64,000 nucleotides of DNA from Aliikangiella marina (GTDB lineage Bacteria > Pseudomonadota > Gammaproteobacteria > Enterobacterales > Kangiellaceae). The position numbers and the translations under genes are program-made. Under the pieces are notes generated by a model. That model saw only the letters and a program-made list of their open reading frames with translations. It searched no databases and had not been told where the DNA came from. Position 1 is the first letter of the stretch; each line of letters starts with the position of its first letter. Below are positions 47,552-56,358 of the stretch, piece by piece. Location of the stretch: assembly GCF_007004765.1 (NCBI RefSeq), contig NZ_VIKR01000001.1, positions 124,001-188,000 of the forward strand, read 5' to 3'.

Positions 47552-47703
47552 CCCCCTCAAGCTCACACTCACAAACTATTGCTTAATCATATCGCCGGGA
47601 TTAGTTCGCACTAATTTTGCCTTCTCAGTCAGTTTACTCAAAGAATTCAATTGATTAGCGGATATTTCTCTGCAGTTATTGAGATTTTTTACTATGCTTT
47701 AAC

Positions 47704-47730
47704 TACATTTGCTGATTTTGGTGCCGATAA
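47704..47730 (+). promoter_or_regulatory. Sigma-28 (FliA) type promoter
   Basis: TACATTTG at 47704-47711 matches the FliA -35 TAAAGTTT in 5 of 8 places. After 11 bases comes GCCGATAA at 47723-47730, the exact FliA -10. It lies about 76 bases upstream of the chemoreceptor gene and links its expression to flagellar genes. Confidence 0.7.
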
Positions 47731-47806
47731 CCATAAAAAGAAACGCAGAATGCGTTAAAAAAAATCAAAATCTAATGTTAAACAAACACAAAAAATGAGG
47801 ATCCAA

Positions 47807-49810
47807 ATGAATTTGACTGTTACTGCACGTATAGTTGGTGGTGCCGGCTTAGTCATGTTGTTGTTGGTTATGCTGTCGTTCACGGGGCTAAGTGGGGTTA
47901 GCTCGATCGAAGATGGTTTAAATTCGGTGACTGATAAATCAACCCCGATGCTGATTTCTGGTAGTGAAAACTTGTCGTCATTGTTGGAGGCTTCTGTTTC
48001 CGTCAGTCGTTATCATCAGACTCGCCAGTCCGGGAGTTTAAGTGAAATCGAGTCGAACTATAATGCAAGCATGACTGAGAATGAAGAGTCGGCGAGAGAG
48101 TTACAGGCTGTAGCGGCTGGTTATCCAGATATTCTCAACTCCTTAAATGCGAGTCGCGAAAGCATTGAACAGTACAAACAAGTGGTTCCTCAAATGTTCG
48201 CTGCGCACAAAAGCGATCTCACCCTCGGAGAACGAATCGAGGGAATGCGGGGTGATTTCGAAGATGTTGCAGATGAGTTGGACACCTACTTGTTCGATTT
48301 TTCTGACGACCTTGGCGGCGGAGCGACCGCCGACAGTTTACAGTCGATGTCCAATATGATTAGAGAGGGCACAGTGACTATCACCGATACATTAATCAGT
48401 GATGACGCGAATATTTTAAGCGCCGCGATTAAGGACATTAATGCGCTCGTTAAAGATTTGGATTCGAGCTTTTCTTCAGTCCAACAAGATTCGACCGCAA
48501 CCAATAATGAGTATTACTCTGATACTTTAGCCTCGATTACCAAATTTAAACAATTAACAACCGGTAACGATAATATTCTTTCGGTTTATCAGCAGCAATT
48601 GAATCGGAGAGATGAAGCAAAAAAATTACTCGCCCAGTCTTCGCAAATTGCCAATGAAGGGAAAGCCCATTTACAAAATGTGTTTACCAAAGTGAAAGGC
48701 TTAACCCAAAATATTAAAAATGATGCTGCCGAGAAAGTGAGTAGCAGTAGAACCTTATTAATAGTTATTGCGCTTATCGCTATTTTGTTTGCCTTGGGAA
48801 TTAATCTTTGGGTTGTGCGCTCCATTACTGGACCATTAAATGAGGTACTGCGAGTGATCGGCAAGGTCGCTGAAGGTGATTTGACTGACAAAGCGAAGGT
48901 TTATCGAAAAGATGAGCTGGGCCGTTTGTCGCACGGCTTTAATGCTTTGATCGATGCGTTAAGTGGTATGCTGAAGGAAATCAGCTCGAGTTCTCAGCAG
49001 CTTTCTGCATCGGCCGAACAAACGACAGAAATTTCGCGACAAGGCAACGATAATATTAATCATCAGAAAGAACAAACTGAGATGATTGCGACAGCTATGA
49101 CTGAGATGACTGCAACCGTTGATGAGGTCGCAAACAGTGCGAGCAATACGTTACTTGAAGTGCAAAAAGCTAACGATGAAGCGATTGATGGTAAGCGAGT
49201 TGTTCAAGACAGTATTGAGACGATAAATCGACTCGCAGAAGAAATTGAACAAGCGGCGCAAGTAACCGATAAACTCGACCAGTACAGTACCAATATCGGT
49301 GCGGTGTTAGATGTTATTCGAGGCATTGCAGACCAAACCAACTTGTTGGCGTTAAATGCTGCTATCGAGGCTGCGCGAGCGGGTGAACAAGGGCGTGGGT
49401 TTGCTGTTGTAGCCGACGAAGTTAGAACGCTGGCGAGCAAAACACAAGAATCTACCTCAGAAATTCAAGAAATGATTGAGCGACTGCAGGACGGTACTCG
49501 TGAAGCCGTGGCGGTTATGAAGTCTAGTCGTAACGAAGCGCAAAATAGTGTTGAGAAAACCGCTGTAGCCGGCGAAAGCCTTCATAAAATTACCGAAGCG
49601 GTTAATGTAATCAATGATATGAGTACTCACATTGCTAGCGCTGCGGAAGAGCAAAGTTCCGTGTCACTAGAGATGAATCAGAATGTAACTTCGATTTCAG
49701 AAATGGCCGACAAGACGGCGCAGGGGTCTAGTGAAAACTTAGCTGCCAGTCAGGAGTTAGCTCGTCTTGCAGAGCATCTACAAGTGCTGATCGGTAAGTT
49801 CAAATACTAG
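47807..49810 (+). CDS. Methyl-accepting chemotaxis protein
   Basis: A 667-residue chemoreceptor: membrane helix at about 8-28, a large helical periplasmic sensor to about 310, second membrane helix at 315-337, HAMP domain to about 390 ([38 protein letters not shown]), then the coiled-coil cytoplasmic domain with the conserved hairpin tip near 508-541 ([18 protein letters not shown], then [17 protein letters not shown]) and a helical end. It lacks a C-terminal CheR-tether pentapeptide. The start is ATG 47807 with GAGGA six bases upstream, rather than ATG 47795. The sensor is helical; the ligand is unknown. Behind a sigma-28-like promoter. Confidence 0.95.
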   Translation: MNLTVTARIVGGAGLVMLLLVMLSFTGLSGVSSIEDGLNSVTDKSTPMLISGSENLSSLLEASVSVSRYHQTRQSGSLSEIESNYNASMTENEESARELQAVAAGYPDILNSLNASRESIEQYKQVVPQMFAAHKSDLTLGERIEGMRGDFEDVADELDTYLFDFSDDLGGGATADSLQSMSNMIREGTVTITDTLISDDANILSAAIKDINALVKDLDSSFSSVQQDSTATNNEYYSDTLASITKFKQLTTGNDNILSVYQQQLNRRDEAKKLLAQSSQIANEGKAHLQNVFTKVKGLTQNIKNDAAEKVSSSRTLLIVIALIAILFALGINLWVVRSITGPLNEVLRVIGKVAEGDLTDKAKVYRKDELGRLSHGFNALIDALSGMLKEISSSSQQLSASAEQTTEISRQGNDNINHQKEQTEMIATAMTEMTATVDEVANSASNTLLEVQKANDEAIDGKRVVQDSIETINRLAEEIEQAAQVTDKLDQYSTNIGAVLDVIRGIADQTNLLALNAAIEAARAGEQGRGFAVVADEVRTLASKTQESTSEIQEMIERLQDGTREAVAVMKSSRNEAQNSVEKTAVAGESLHKITEAVNVINDMSTHIASAAEEQSSVSLEMNQNVTSISEMADKTAQGSSENLAASQELARLAEHLQVLIGKFKY

Positions 49811-49837
49811 TTATAATTAAGTTGCTAATTTAAATTT

Positions 49838-49866
49838 AAAGCCGGTCTTATCGACCGGCTTTTTTG
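49838..49866 (+). terminator. Intrinsic terminator after the chemoreceptor gene
   Basis: AGCCGGTC at 49840-49847 pairs with GACCGGCT at 49853-49860 over a 5-base loop, followed by TTTTT. Placed 30 bases after the stop. Confidence 0.9.
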
Positions 49867-50021
49867 TATTTAGTTTCCATTAAAAATAAATACCTACGGA
49901 CGAGGCGTTCTTATTGGTTTGTGACTAATAGTTATTGATTACTAAATTAGTCTATCGACATATCAATTAAACGGTACGTCAGAAAAGTGGCCAATCATTA
50001 ATCGGTTGCGTTAATAGTATA

Positions 50022-50052
50022 GAAAAAAAAACCGGAAGGGGGACTTCCGGTT
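50022..50052 (-). terminator. Strong terminator in the minus direction
   Basis: AACCGGAAG at 50030-50038 pairs with CTTCCGGTT at 50044-50052. On the minus strand the stem is followed by an unbroken T-run (A-run at 50023-50030). It faces transcripts from the DUF3718 gene, about 530 bases further upstream, and probably catches read-through toward the chemoreceptor gene. Confidence 0.8.
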
Positions 50053-50351
50053 AGTAAGGAAACAACTTCAACATATAATTCGCGGGAGTAAAAATTGAGT
50101 AAAAAATTACTAGCAGATGCAAACTATATGTAGATTTTTTCGGCCAATTTGAAAAAAACTTTAGGTTAAAAAGTGAACACACTTTAGTTATTTGTAAACA
50201 AGTTTGTTTACATTACCTTGTCCATGTTGGTTGCTAACATTGGTGGGGGGTGATGCTTTATCGAGAGGAAGTTGGTAAATTATAGCCGGTTTCAAATCAG
50301 TAATCGGTGGTTAAATAGTAAAGTCACGGAGTGACAAATAAACGATAAATT

Positions 50352-50414
50352 AAGTGCTAAGTGCTAAGTGCTAAGTGCTAAGTGCTAAGTGCTAAGTGTT
50401 AAGTGCTAAGTGCT
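50352..50414. repeat. Heptanucleotide tandem array, nine units
   Basis: The unit AAGTGCT (in another phase CTAAGTG) is repeated nine times without gap from 50352 to 50414. The seventh unit is AAGTGTT. A short tail TAAGTCTAAG lies at 50421-50430. It lies in the non-coding stretch between two convergent genes and beyond the DUF3718 terminator. A related array is at 63803-63837. Confidence 0.95.
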
Positions 50415-50484
50415 TAGAGTTAAGTCTAAGGCGTTAGGAAAGGGATTACTAGTTTGTCTAGGTAAAATGCGCATTTGTTTGTCG

Positions 50485-50552
50485 GAGTTAGCTTTCGAGT
50501 TGATAAAATAGAGTGGCCGAAGCCACTCACTTGTCTCGAGAGGAGCTAACTC
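50485..50552 (-). terminator. Terminator-like structure after the DUF3718 gene
   Basis: GAGTGGC at 50511-50517 and GCCACTC at 50522-50528 form a 7-bp stem. Read on the minus strand the loop is TTCG, a stable tetraloop, and the next bases are TATTTTATC. Longer flanking arms GAGTTAGC (50485-50492) and GCTAACTC (50545-50552) can pair around it. It lies about 50 bases past the DUF3718 stop. Confidence 0.6.
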
Positions 50553-50579
50553 TACGACAACAAACGGGGAGAAATTGAG

Positions 50580-51008
50580 TTACATTTTTGAGTTGTACAG
50601 GTCAACAAAAGCTTGTTTGCTCGCGTCGCCTGCTGCGACTAAACCTTGTGCAAATTGAACGATATTTTTGCCATCAGATTCAGCCATCGCTAGGTTATCT
50701 TTACCAATCTTGGTTGCGATAAATGTCGCCGCGTTGAGTGCACCCGCGTTGGTCGCTGCGCGAAGCAAGCTACCTTGGTCACCGCACTGAACACCAGAGT
50801 AGATTTTCTTCAAGCGAATTTTAGCTGACTTTAACTTTTTGCGCATGCCGGTTCTATCATCTGCTTTCGCAGCTTCACACAAACTGTTAACCAGGCGTTG
50901 TACGTCATTAGCTTGAGTCACTGTTGAAAAACTTAGGGTAGTCGCTAGAACTGCAGTAAGGGTAGCGCCTTTGAATAGTGAAAATACTTTATTACGTCTA
51001 TTAGTCAT
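50580..51008 (-). CDS. DUF3718 secreted protein
   Basis: A 142-residue protein with a signal peptide (about 1-33, ending TQA). The mature part matches DUF3718: LVNSLCEAAKADDRTGMRKKLKSAKIRLKKIYSGVQCGDQGSLLRAA, with two cysteines likely paired (CEAAK and VQCGD). The second half is helical. The function is unknown. Shine-Dalgarno GAGAGGAG lies upstream. Confidence 0.87.
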   Translation of the reverse strand: MTNRRNKVFSLFKGATLTAVLATTLSFSTVTQANDVQRLVNSLCEAAKADDRTGMRKKLKSAKIRLKKIYSGVQCGDQGSLLRAATNAGALNAATFIATKIGKDNLAMAESDGKNIVQFAQGLVAAGDASKQAFVDLYNSKM

Positions 51009-51539
51009 TGTTTAAGCTCCTCTCATGGTTGGTCTTTCGACCGGCAAAACTATACTGTTATCGGTTATCTCCGATTTGAATAAAATTTAAAAAGTTAGTG
51101 TACTGCCTGCCGTGGCGTTCATACTTCGAACCCAGGTTGTAGATGAAAAATACAACACATGTTCAAGTGACACTTAGATTATCGACGCCTTCTAAAATTT
51201 CTTTATAGTTTTTTTGCGTATTTTGCTAAAAAAACGATTAAGTTGCTGATATAAAAGGAAATAAAAATCTCAAAATATGATGTTAAGTCCTAGCTTTCAT
51301 TCAATTTAGCGGACTTTTAATTGGTTTTTGACGTAAAATTGACGATATTTGATTTAGTGTCATTATTTTTACAGTTTAATGTATTTCCGAACTCTGTTTA
51401 TGAAAATTAGACGATATTGGGCTGAGTGCGTAAACCTGAGAATGGGGTTGTGCGAGAAAACCATGAAAGATTCGAATCATTCAAAGCATCCAGTTATAAT
51501 GCGCCACTTCAATCCTAAAGAGAATCTCGTATTTCTGTC
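51009..51539. other. Intergenic region between divergent DUF3718 and dusA genes
   Basis: About 530 AT-rich bases that must carry both promoters. I see no clear hairpin, repeat or small gene. Some stretches (51190-51370) are strongly AT-biased. Confidence 0.35.
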
Positions 51540-52511
51540 ATGAGTATTAACCGCAGAGTGTCTGTTGCCCCAATGATGGAGTGGACCGATCGTCATGATC
51601 GCTTTTTCTTACGTCAGATCTCCAAACACTCTGTTCTGTATACCGAAATGGTGACCACGGGTGCAATTTTGTTTGGGGATAAGGACAAACATCTTAAGTT
51701 TCATTCGGCAGAACATCCTGTCGCAGTGCAATTAGGGGGGAGTAATCCCACTGATTTAGCTGAATGCGCTAAGATTTGCGAAGACTATGGCTATGATGAA
51801 GTTAATTTGAACGTTGGTTGCCCTTCCGATCGTGTTCAAAATGGAAAAATAGGCGCTTGTTTAATGGCTGAACCAGAATTGGTTGCGGAATGTATTTCAG
51901 CAATGCGGGGAGCTGTGTCGATTCCTGTTACGGTCAAACATCGTCTGGGGATTGATGATCTCGATAGTTATGAGCTTTTATCCCGGTTTGTGGAAATCGT
52001 TGCCGGTGGCGGTTGTACCACTTTTATTGTTCATGCGCGAAAAGCCATTTTGTCGGGACTAAGCCCCAAGCAAAATCGAGAAGTTCCGCCATTGATCTAT
52101 TCTCATGTCTATCAGTTAAAAAATGATTTTCCGCAATTAGAGTTCATATTAAACGGTGGCGTCAAAAACTTAGCGGAAGTTGATGCGCACTTGAAATACG
52201 TTGATGGGGTCATGATTGGACGCGAAGCTTACCATAATCCATTTATCTTAGCCGATGTCGATAAGCGGTTTTATGGCTGCAATCAGGCTGCTCCGACTCG
52301 TCAGCAAGTAATTGAGTCGATGGAACCCTACATAGTGAGCGAATTGGCTAATGGAACCCGGTTGCAACATATTGCACGTCATATCTTGGGACTCTTTCAT
52401 TCACAGCCGCGGGGCAAATTGTGGCGGCGTTATCTAAGCGAAAACGCCCATAAGAAAGATGCGGGAATAGAAGTTATTCACGCGGCCCGCGATTTGTTAT
52501 TAGCCAAATAA
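51540..52511 (+). CDS. dusA: tRNA-dihydrouridine(20/20a) synthase
   Basis: DusA is an FMN enzyme that reduces U20 and U20a of tRNA. The 323 residues begin RRVSVAPMMEWTDRHDRFFLRQISKHSVLYTEMV, with the catalytic Cys94 in NVGCPSDRVQ. The motifs HARKAILSGLSPKQNREVPPL and HILGLFHSQPRGKLWRRYLSENAHK are specific to DusA rather than DusB or DusC. It stands alone. Confidence 0.96.
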   Translation: MSINRRVSVAPMMEWTDRHDRFFLRQISKHSVLYTEMVTTGAILFGDKDKHLKFHSAEHPVAVQLGGSNPTDLAECAKICEDYGYDEVNLNVGCPSDRVQNGKIGACLMAEPELVAECISAMRGAVSIPVTVKHRLGIDDLDSYELLSRFVEIVAGGGCTTFIVHARKAILSGLSPKQNREVPPLIYSHVYQLKNDFPQLEFILNGGVKNLAEVDAHLKYVDGVMIGREAYHNPFILADVDKRFYGCNQAAPTRQQVIESMEPYIVSELANGTRLQHIARHILGLFHSQPRGKLWRRYLSENAHKKDAGIEVIHAARDLLLAK

Positions 52512-52661
52512 TAGCGTTGCCAATTTCACCAAATGTTGGTGAAATTGGTTAATCCGATATGGCTAAGATTCCCTCTATTATTTTCACTTTTTTAAAATCA
52601 ACCTACTCGCCAATCAAAAAAACCTAATAAATACAGTTGCTTATAGACCTATATTGCAAAC

Positions 52662-52678
52662 TTGGCACGATCTGTGAA
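52662..52678 (+). promoter_or_regulatory. Sigma-54-like promoter before pspA
   Basis: TTGGCACG at 52662-52669 is a perfect -24 element. The -12 region at the right spacing reads GTGAA instead of TTGCA, so it is a partial match. It is 71 bases upstream of pspA, where sigma-54 promoters activated by PspF are known in other bacteria. Confidence 0.55.
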
Positions 52679-52748
52679 ATGGGTAAGACAAATAGCAATA
52701 CTTAGTTTGCTATTGAATTAAAGTTTGCAGAGATAAGAGAGGAAGCTA

Positions 52749-53414
52749 ATGAGTGTATTTAAACGATTTTCAGATATCGTCAACAGTAATGTATCAGCAA
52801 TGTTGGACAAAGCGGAAGATCCAGAAAAGTTGGTGCGCATGATCATTGCAGAAATGGAATCTACTTTATTTGATGTTCGCACTCAATCAGCCAAGACGAT
52901 TGCTGAGAAAAAAGAAATGGAGCGTCAGCTACAGAATTTAAAAAGTGAAGTTGATTTGTGGCAAGGCAGGGCAGAAAAAGCGTTGGACAAAAACAGAGAG
53001 GATTTGGCAAAACAAGCACTGCAGGAAAAGCACAGAATCGAGGCTGCTGTTGAAGCACAAGAGAAAGAACTCAAGGACTTGGATGGAGCCTTGCTACGTT
53101 TAGAGCAAGATGTCAGTAAATTACAGGTAAAATTGAACGAAGCGATTGCGCGACGTGATGCTCTCGTCGCTCGTCATGATACGGTTAAATCAACTATTCA
53201 TGCTCGTCGGAAAATAGATGATTCAGCAATTAACGAAGCGCTTTCAAAGTTTGAACGTTTTGAGAAACGTATGGATGAACTTGAAGCAGAAGTAGAAGCG
53301 ATGGACCTGGGACGCAATGTGAGTTTAAGCCAGCAAATCGATTCACTCGGCGATGACGAAGCACTCGATGCCGAATTGGAAGCTTTGAAGAAAAAAGTAA
53401 AAAAATCGGCTTAG
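52749..53414 (+). CDS. pspA: Phage shock protein A
   Basis: PspA binds and stabilises the stressed inner membrane and, in enterobacteria, inhibits PspF. The 221 residues are coiled coil, with the amphipathic start MSVFKRFSDIVNSNVSAMLDKAEDPEKLVRMIIAEME typical of PspA. Strong Shine-Dalgarno AGAGGAAG. pspC follows 90 bases later, but no pspB or pspF lies in the window. A YjfJ-like paralogue is at 19593. Confidence 0.96.
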   Translation: MSVFKRFSDIVNSNVSAMLDKAEDPEKLVRMIIAEMESTLFDVRTQSAKTIAEKKEMERQLQNLKSEVDLWQGRAEKALDKNREDLAKQALQEKHRIEAAVEAQEKELKDLDGALLRLEQDVSKLQVKLNEAIARRDALVARHDTVKSTIHARRKIDDSAINEALSKFERFEKRMDELEAEVEAMDLGRNVSLSQQIDSLGDDEALDAELEALKKKVKKSA

Positions 53415-53504
53415 TTTGGACATTACCTAGTTGTTAACTCGGTCAAACGGGTTAATAAGTAGCACAAACTAAAGGTCGGCAGTCGTATTGTTAAGGAGAA
53501 AGTT

Positions 53505-53711
53505 ATGAGTAAGTACAGTCACTACAGAGATAAATATTATTATCGTAAACCACCGAGAGCGCGTTCTAAAATAATGGGGGTATGCGCTGGTATCGCTCAT
53601 CAATTTGACTGGGATGTAACGCTGGTAAGAATTGTTGCGGTTTTGAGCTTATTAACTTTTACGGTGCCAACCTTTATCGCCTATGTTCTTGCTGGGGCCT
53701 TGTTTTACTGA
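53505..53711 (+). CDS. pspC: Phage shock protein C-like membrane protein
   Basis: A 68-residue PspC-domain protein. The sequence KIMGVCAGIAHQFDWDVTLVRIVAVLSLL is the domain signature, with a membrane helix at about 45-66. It is short, lacking the C-terminal leucine-zipper of E. coli PspC. It follows pspA with a good AAGGAG. Confidence 0.92.
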   Translation: MSKYSHYRDKYYYRKPPRARSKIMGVCAGIAHQFDWDVTLVRIVAVLSLLTFTVPTFIAYVLAGALFY

Positions 53712-53934
53712 ACGATGATAAAACAATTCAATTGAGTGAACTTGGTATGAGTTTTAGGTCTAATTAAAAAACAACCATAAATTCTGAGAACTTCTTCAAT
53801 TTTGATTAACATTTTGCGGAAGTTCTCATGAATGTTTGAGGTTTTGAAAGTGTTATCTTGCTACAATTTAAGCTTGCTTATCATCTAGATGACCTTTTTA
53901 ACAGTTAGAACTGAAAACAACCAAGGCAGAACCT

Positions 53935-54369
53935 ATGCAATTCATAATCCCACGCAGTATTTTCATTTTTTGTTTAATGGTTATGGCAAGCCTTCCGGCT
54001 TTAGCTGAAAGCCAAAAAATACTCGTTAAAGACCCAATAATGCCTAAATTGCCTGAGGTAGCTCGTACAGCAGCAATATACATGACAATTGAGAACACCA
54101 GTGACTCTGATGCAGAAATTATTGGCGTTAAGACTGAGGTTGCGCACCATACGATGATTCACAAGACTGTTGAAAAAGATGGTCTAGCGAAAATGGAGCA
54201 CCTCGATAGTGTGATAATCCCGGCTAAAGGAACGCTTGAGCTAAAGCGGGGTAGTTATCACATTATGTTGATGGGGTTAGACAAGAAAAAGCTTGCGAAA
54301 CCGTTTTCACTGTCGCTTATGTTTGCTAATGGCGATCCAATACAAGTTGAAATTACACCGCAAAGATAA
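53935..54369 (+). CDS. Copper chaperone PCuAC
   Basis: A 144-residue periplasmic protein with a signal peptide (about 1-24, ending ALA). The Cu(I) motif H-X10-M-X21-H-X-M is complete: His76, Met87, His109 and Met111. PCuAC delivers copper to the CuA centre of cytochrome oxidase, so it may serve respiration rather than detoxification. No SCO1 or oxidase gene is near. DUF2333 follows 14 bases later. Confidence 0.93.
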   Translation: MQFIIPRSIFIFCLMVMASLPALAESQKILVKDPIMPKLPEVARTAAIYMTIENTSDSDAEIIGVKTEVAHHTMIHKTVEKDGLAKMEHLDSVIIPAKGTLELKRGSYHIMLMGLDKKKLAKPFSLSLMFANGDPIQVEITPQR

Positions 54370-54383
54370 GAGGCTTTTGAGAG

Positions 54384-55415
54384 ATGCGTAACTTATTGAA
54401 TAGATTTTCAGTGATGAACATACTAGAAAACCGATCGATCCTAAAAATAGCCGGATACAGTTTATTAGGCTTGATCATATTACTCTACATCGTGGGAATT
54501 TTTTGGAGTTCAGAGCCTGATGTATTTGAAGTTAGTGACGCTGATGCTTACCTGACGAGCGGCCAGAATAAAACATTTGTTGTCGGATATACCACGGTTG
54601 CGACTACTGAAAAAGTAGCGCGGACTTTGCTTGAAAAAACGGGCGGTTATTTGAGCAATGATATTACGCCGCCCTCGATCTTTTTGGACAATATACCTTC
54701 CTGGGAATTTGGCGTTTTAGTGCAAGTCAGAGATATGGCATCAGCACTTAGAAACCATATGAGTCGTTCACAATCTCAGTCCCTCGAAAATCAATTTTTA
54801 AAAGAAGCTGAGCCACGTTTCAATAACGATCATGATATGTGGATGTTTCCAGAATCTGAAAGTAAATACCGCGAAGGGATTGAGTTACTATCGAAATACA
54901 AGCAAAGCCTTGCCGAAAAAGACAGTCCAGAAAATCAATTCTATGCTCGAGCAGATAATTTAAATGCTTGGCTATTGTTGGTAGAAAAAAGATTAGGTGG
55001 TCTCTCTCAACGTCTAGCTGCATCGGTAGGACAAGAGCGATTAAATACTGATCTATCGGGTGATTCGGCAGCAGCTCAATCAACTCAAAGTTCTTCGAGC
55101 TTACAAGTGAAAACGCCTTGGCTTGAAATTGATAATAACTTTTATGAAGCGAGAGGTGCTTGTTGGGCACTTATTCATATGCTTAAGGCCATTCAAATCG
55201 ATTTTAAACCGGTACTCCAAAAAAAGAATGCTGAAGCGAGTTTAGCGCAGATAATTCGTGAACTTGAGTCAACTCAAGAGGGTATTTGGAGTCCGGTAAT
55301 TTTAAATGGAAGTGGCTTTGGATTTGTCGCTAATCATTCCCTGGTAATGGCTTCATATATTAGTCGTGCTAATGCAGGACTAATCGATTTACGAGAGTTG
55401 CTGGCTAAAGGGTAG
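54384..55415 (+). CDS. DUF2333 membrane-anchored protein
   Basis: A 343-residue protein with one membrane helix (about 21-43) and an exported, mostly helical domain matching DUF2333: GGYLSNDITPPSIFLDNIPSWEFGVLVQVRDMASALRNHMSRSQSQS, WLLLVEKRLGGLSQRLAASV and IDNNFYEARGACWALIHMLKAIQIDF. The function is unknown. It may be co-transcribed with PCuAC. Confidence 0.9.
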   Translation: MRNLLNRFSVMNILENRSILKIAGYSLLGLIILLYIVGIFWSSEPDVFEVSDADAYLTSGQNKTFVVGYTTVATTEKVARTLLEKTGGYLSNDITPPSIFLDNIPSWEFGVLVQVRDMASALRNHMSRSQSQSLENQFLKEAEPRFNNDHDMWMFPESESKYREGIELLSKYKQSLAEKDSPENQFYARADNLNAWLLLVEKRLGGLSQRLAASVGQERLNTDLSGDSAAAQSTQSSSSLQVKTPWLEIDNNFYEARGACWALIHMLKAIQIDFKPVLQKKNAEASLAQIIRELESTQEGIWSPVILNGSGFGFVANHSLVMASYISRANAGLIDLRELLAKG

Positions 55416-55910
55416 CACCGATTGGTTAGGAGTAAGTAATACAACTTTTGTTAGTGACTCATTTTGGATTTTCGATTTTGGTTTTTGGACAAAATAATAA
55501 TTGCGGAACTTATATCGAAATATTATTGAAAATTTTACAACCTTTTAACGGTTTTCTTCGTCTCAATGGGATGAATCGGTAGGCTTCTGAATGTTGTTCT
55601 TGGGCTGAAGTTAGCGAAAATGCCAAGATTGAGACAAACTGATAGAAACATAAGATCAGTTGCGAAATTATGCGAGATAATTGCAGTCATACAGTCAATA
55701 ATAGATAAAGACAACGAATTTTAGTATTTAGGAGCGGGTTTAAGTAACACCAATGGTTCGGAATGTCGCAGTGAGTTTTTAGCTAAATCTCGTTGAAAAA
55801 ACATTTGGCGATCGAAATTGGCCGCAGTTTCTGCTTAAAAGTTAAAGTGAAATAACGCTAGGTTAAGAAGCTGTTGAGGAAATTAGTGATCATAAAATAG
55901 GTCTTCTCTG
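55416..55910. other. Intergenic region before the DUF4097 operon
   Basis: About 495 bases with the ECF-type promoter listed separately. A 34-codon frame opens at ATG 55620 and ends at 55724 but lacks a Shine-Dalgarno, so it is weak. The leader from about 55570 is otherwise undescribed. Confidence 0.45.
55537..55563 (+). promoter_or_regulatory. ECF sigma-type promoter
   Basis: ACAACC at 55537-55542, 16 bases, then CGTCT at 55559-55563: the AAC/CGTC pattern of ECF sigma promoters. It is 348 bases upstream of the DUF4097 operon's first gene, giving a long leader. No ECF sigma gene lies in the window. Confidence 0.6.
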
Positions 55911-56345
55911 ATGGCTGACACAAAGACGTACAATCTGAGTTGGATGAAATTAGCCTTAACCGGTAGCTTAATTGTGTGTGCACTGGTTGTGGGAGCGAGT
56001 TGGTTCTATTTGCAACACACTGAGAATACTTATCAAGCGTTTAGCGATGCGCAAGCTGTCGAAGTGCGTTCTACAGCCGCTAGACTAGACGAAATTGAGA
56101 GCCATTATCAGTCTGCTAAAATGAGCCTTCTTGCCCAAATCGGTGCTAACAGCGTGCAAATAGATCGGGATTTGTTAGCAGATGTTAAAGATAGTTTAGA
56201 GACTATCGAAAAAGCGACAGACTCGTTGCGTTCTGCCATAATAGCCCAACCGCAAGATCCTAATCTATATCACCTGTTAAATTCGGTCTACCAACAAGAA
56301 TTGATGGTGTTATATCAGCTTTCAAGGCTGAACTCATTATCCTAA
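55911..56345 (+). CDS. Membrane-anchored helical protein of the DUF4097 operon
   Basis: A 144-residue protein with one membrane helix (about 13-33) and an outer helical domain (ARLDEIESHYQSAKMSLLAQIG, VKDSLETIEKATDSLR, PNLYHLLNSVYQQELMVLYQLSRL). It resembles the C-terminal half of anti-sigma proteins that pair with ECF sigma and DUF4097 genes, but lacks the N-terminal zinc-binding part. The ECF-type promoter upstream fits. Function unassigned. Confidence 0.7.
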   Translation: MADTKTYNLSWMKLALTGSLIVCALVVGASWFYLQHTENTYQAFSDAQAVEVRSTAARLDEIESHYQSAKMSLLAQIGANSVQIDRDLLADVKDSLETIEKATDSLRSAIIAQPQDPNLYHLLNSVYQQELMVLYQLSRLNSLS

Positions 56346-56358
56346 TTGAGGAATTTTT

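Larger units (their letters stand above)
49811..50579. other. Non-coding region between convergent genes
   Basis: About 770 bases without a gene. From left to right it holds the chemoreceptor terminator, the minus-direction terminator, the heptamer array and the DUF3718 3' structure, each described separately. The remaining bases are AT-rich, and I see no coding potential or RNA gene. Confidence 0.6.

Noticed and set aside
50352-50414. CRISPR array
   Set aside because: The 7-bp units are contiguous with no spacers and there are no cas genes anywhere in the window.
55620-55724. 34-codon frame in the leader of the DUF4097 operon
   Set aside because: There is no Shine-Dalgarno and no recognisable sequence; kept only as a note in the intergenic entry.
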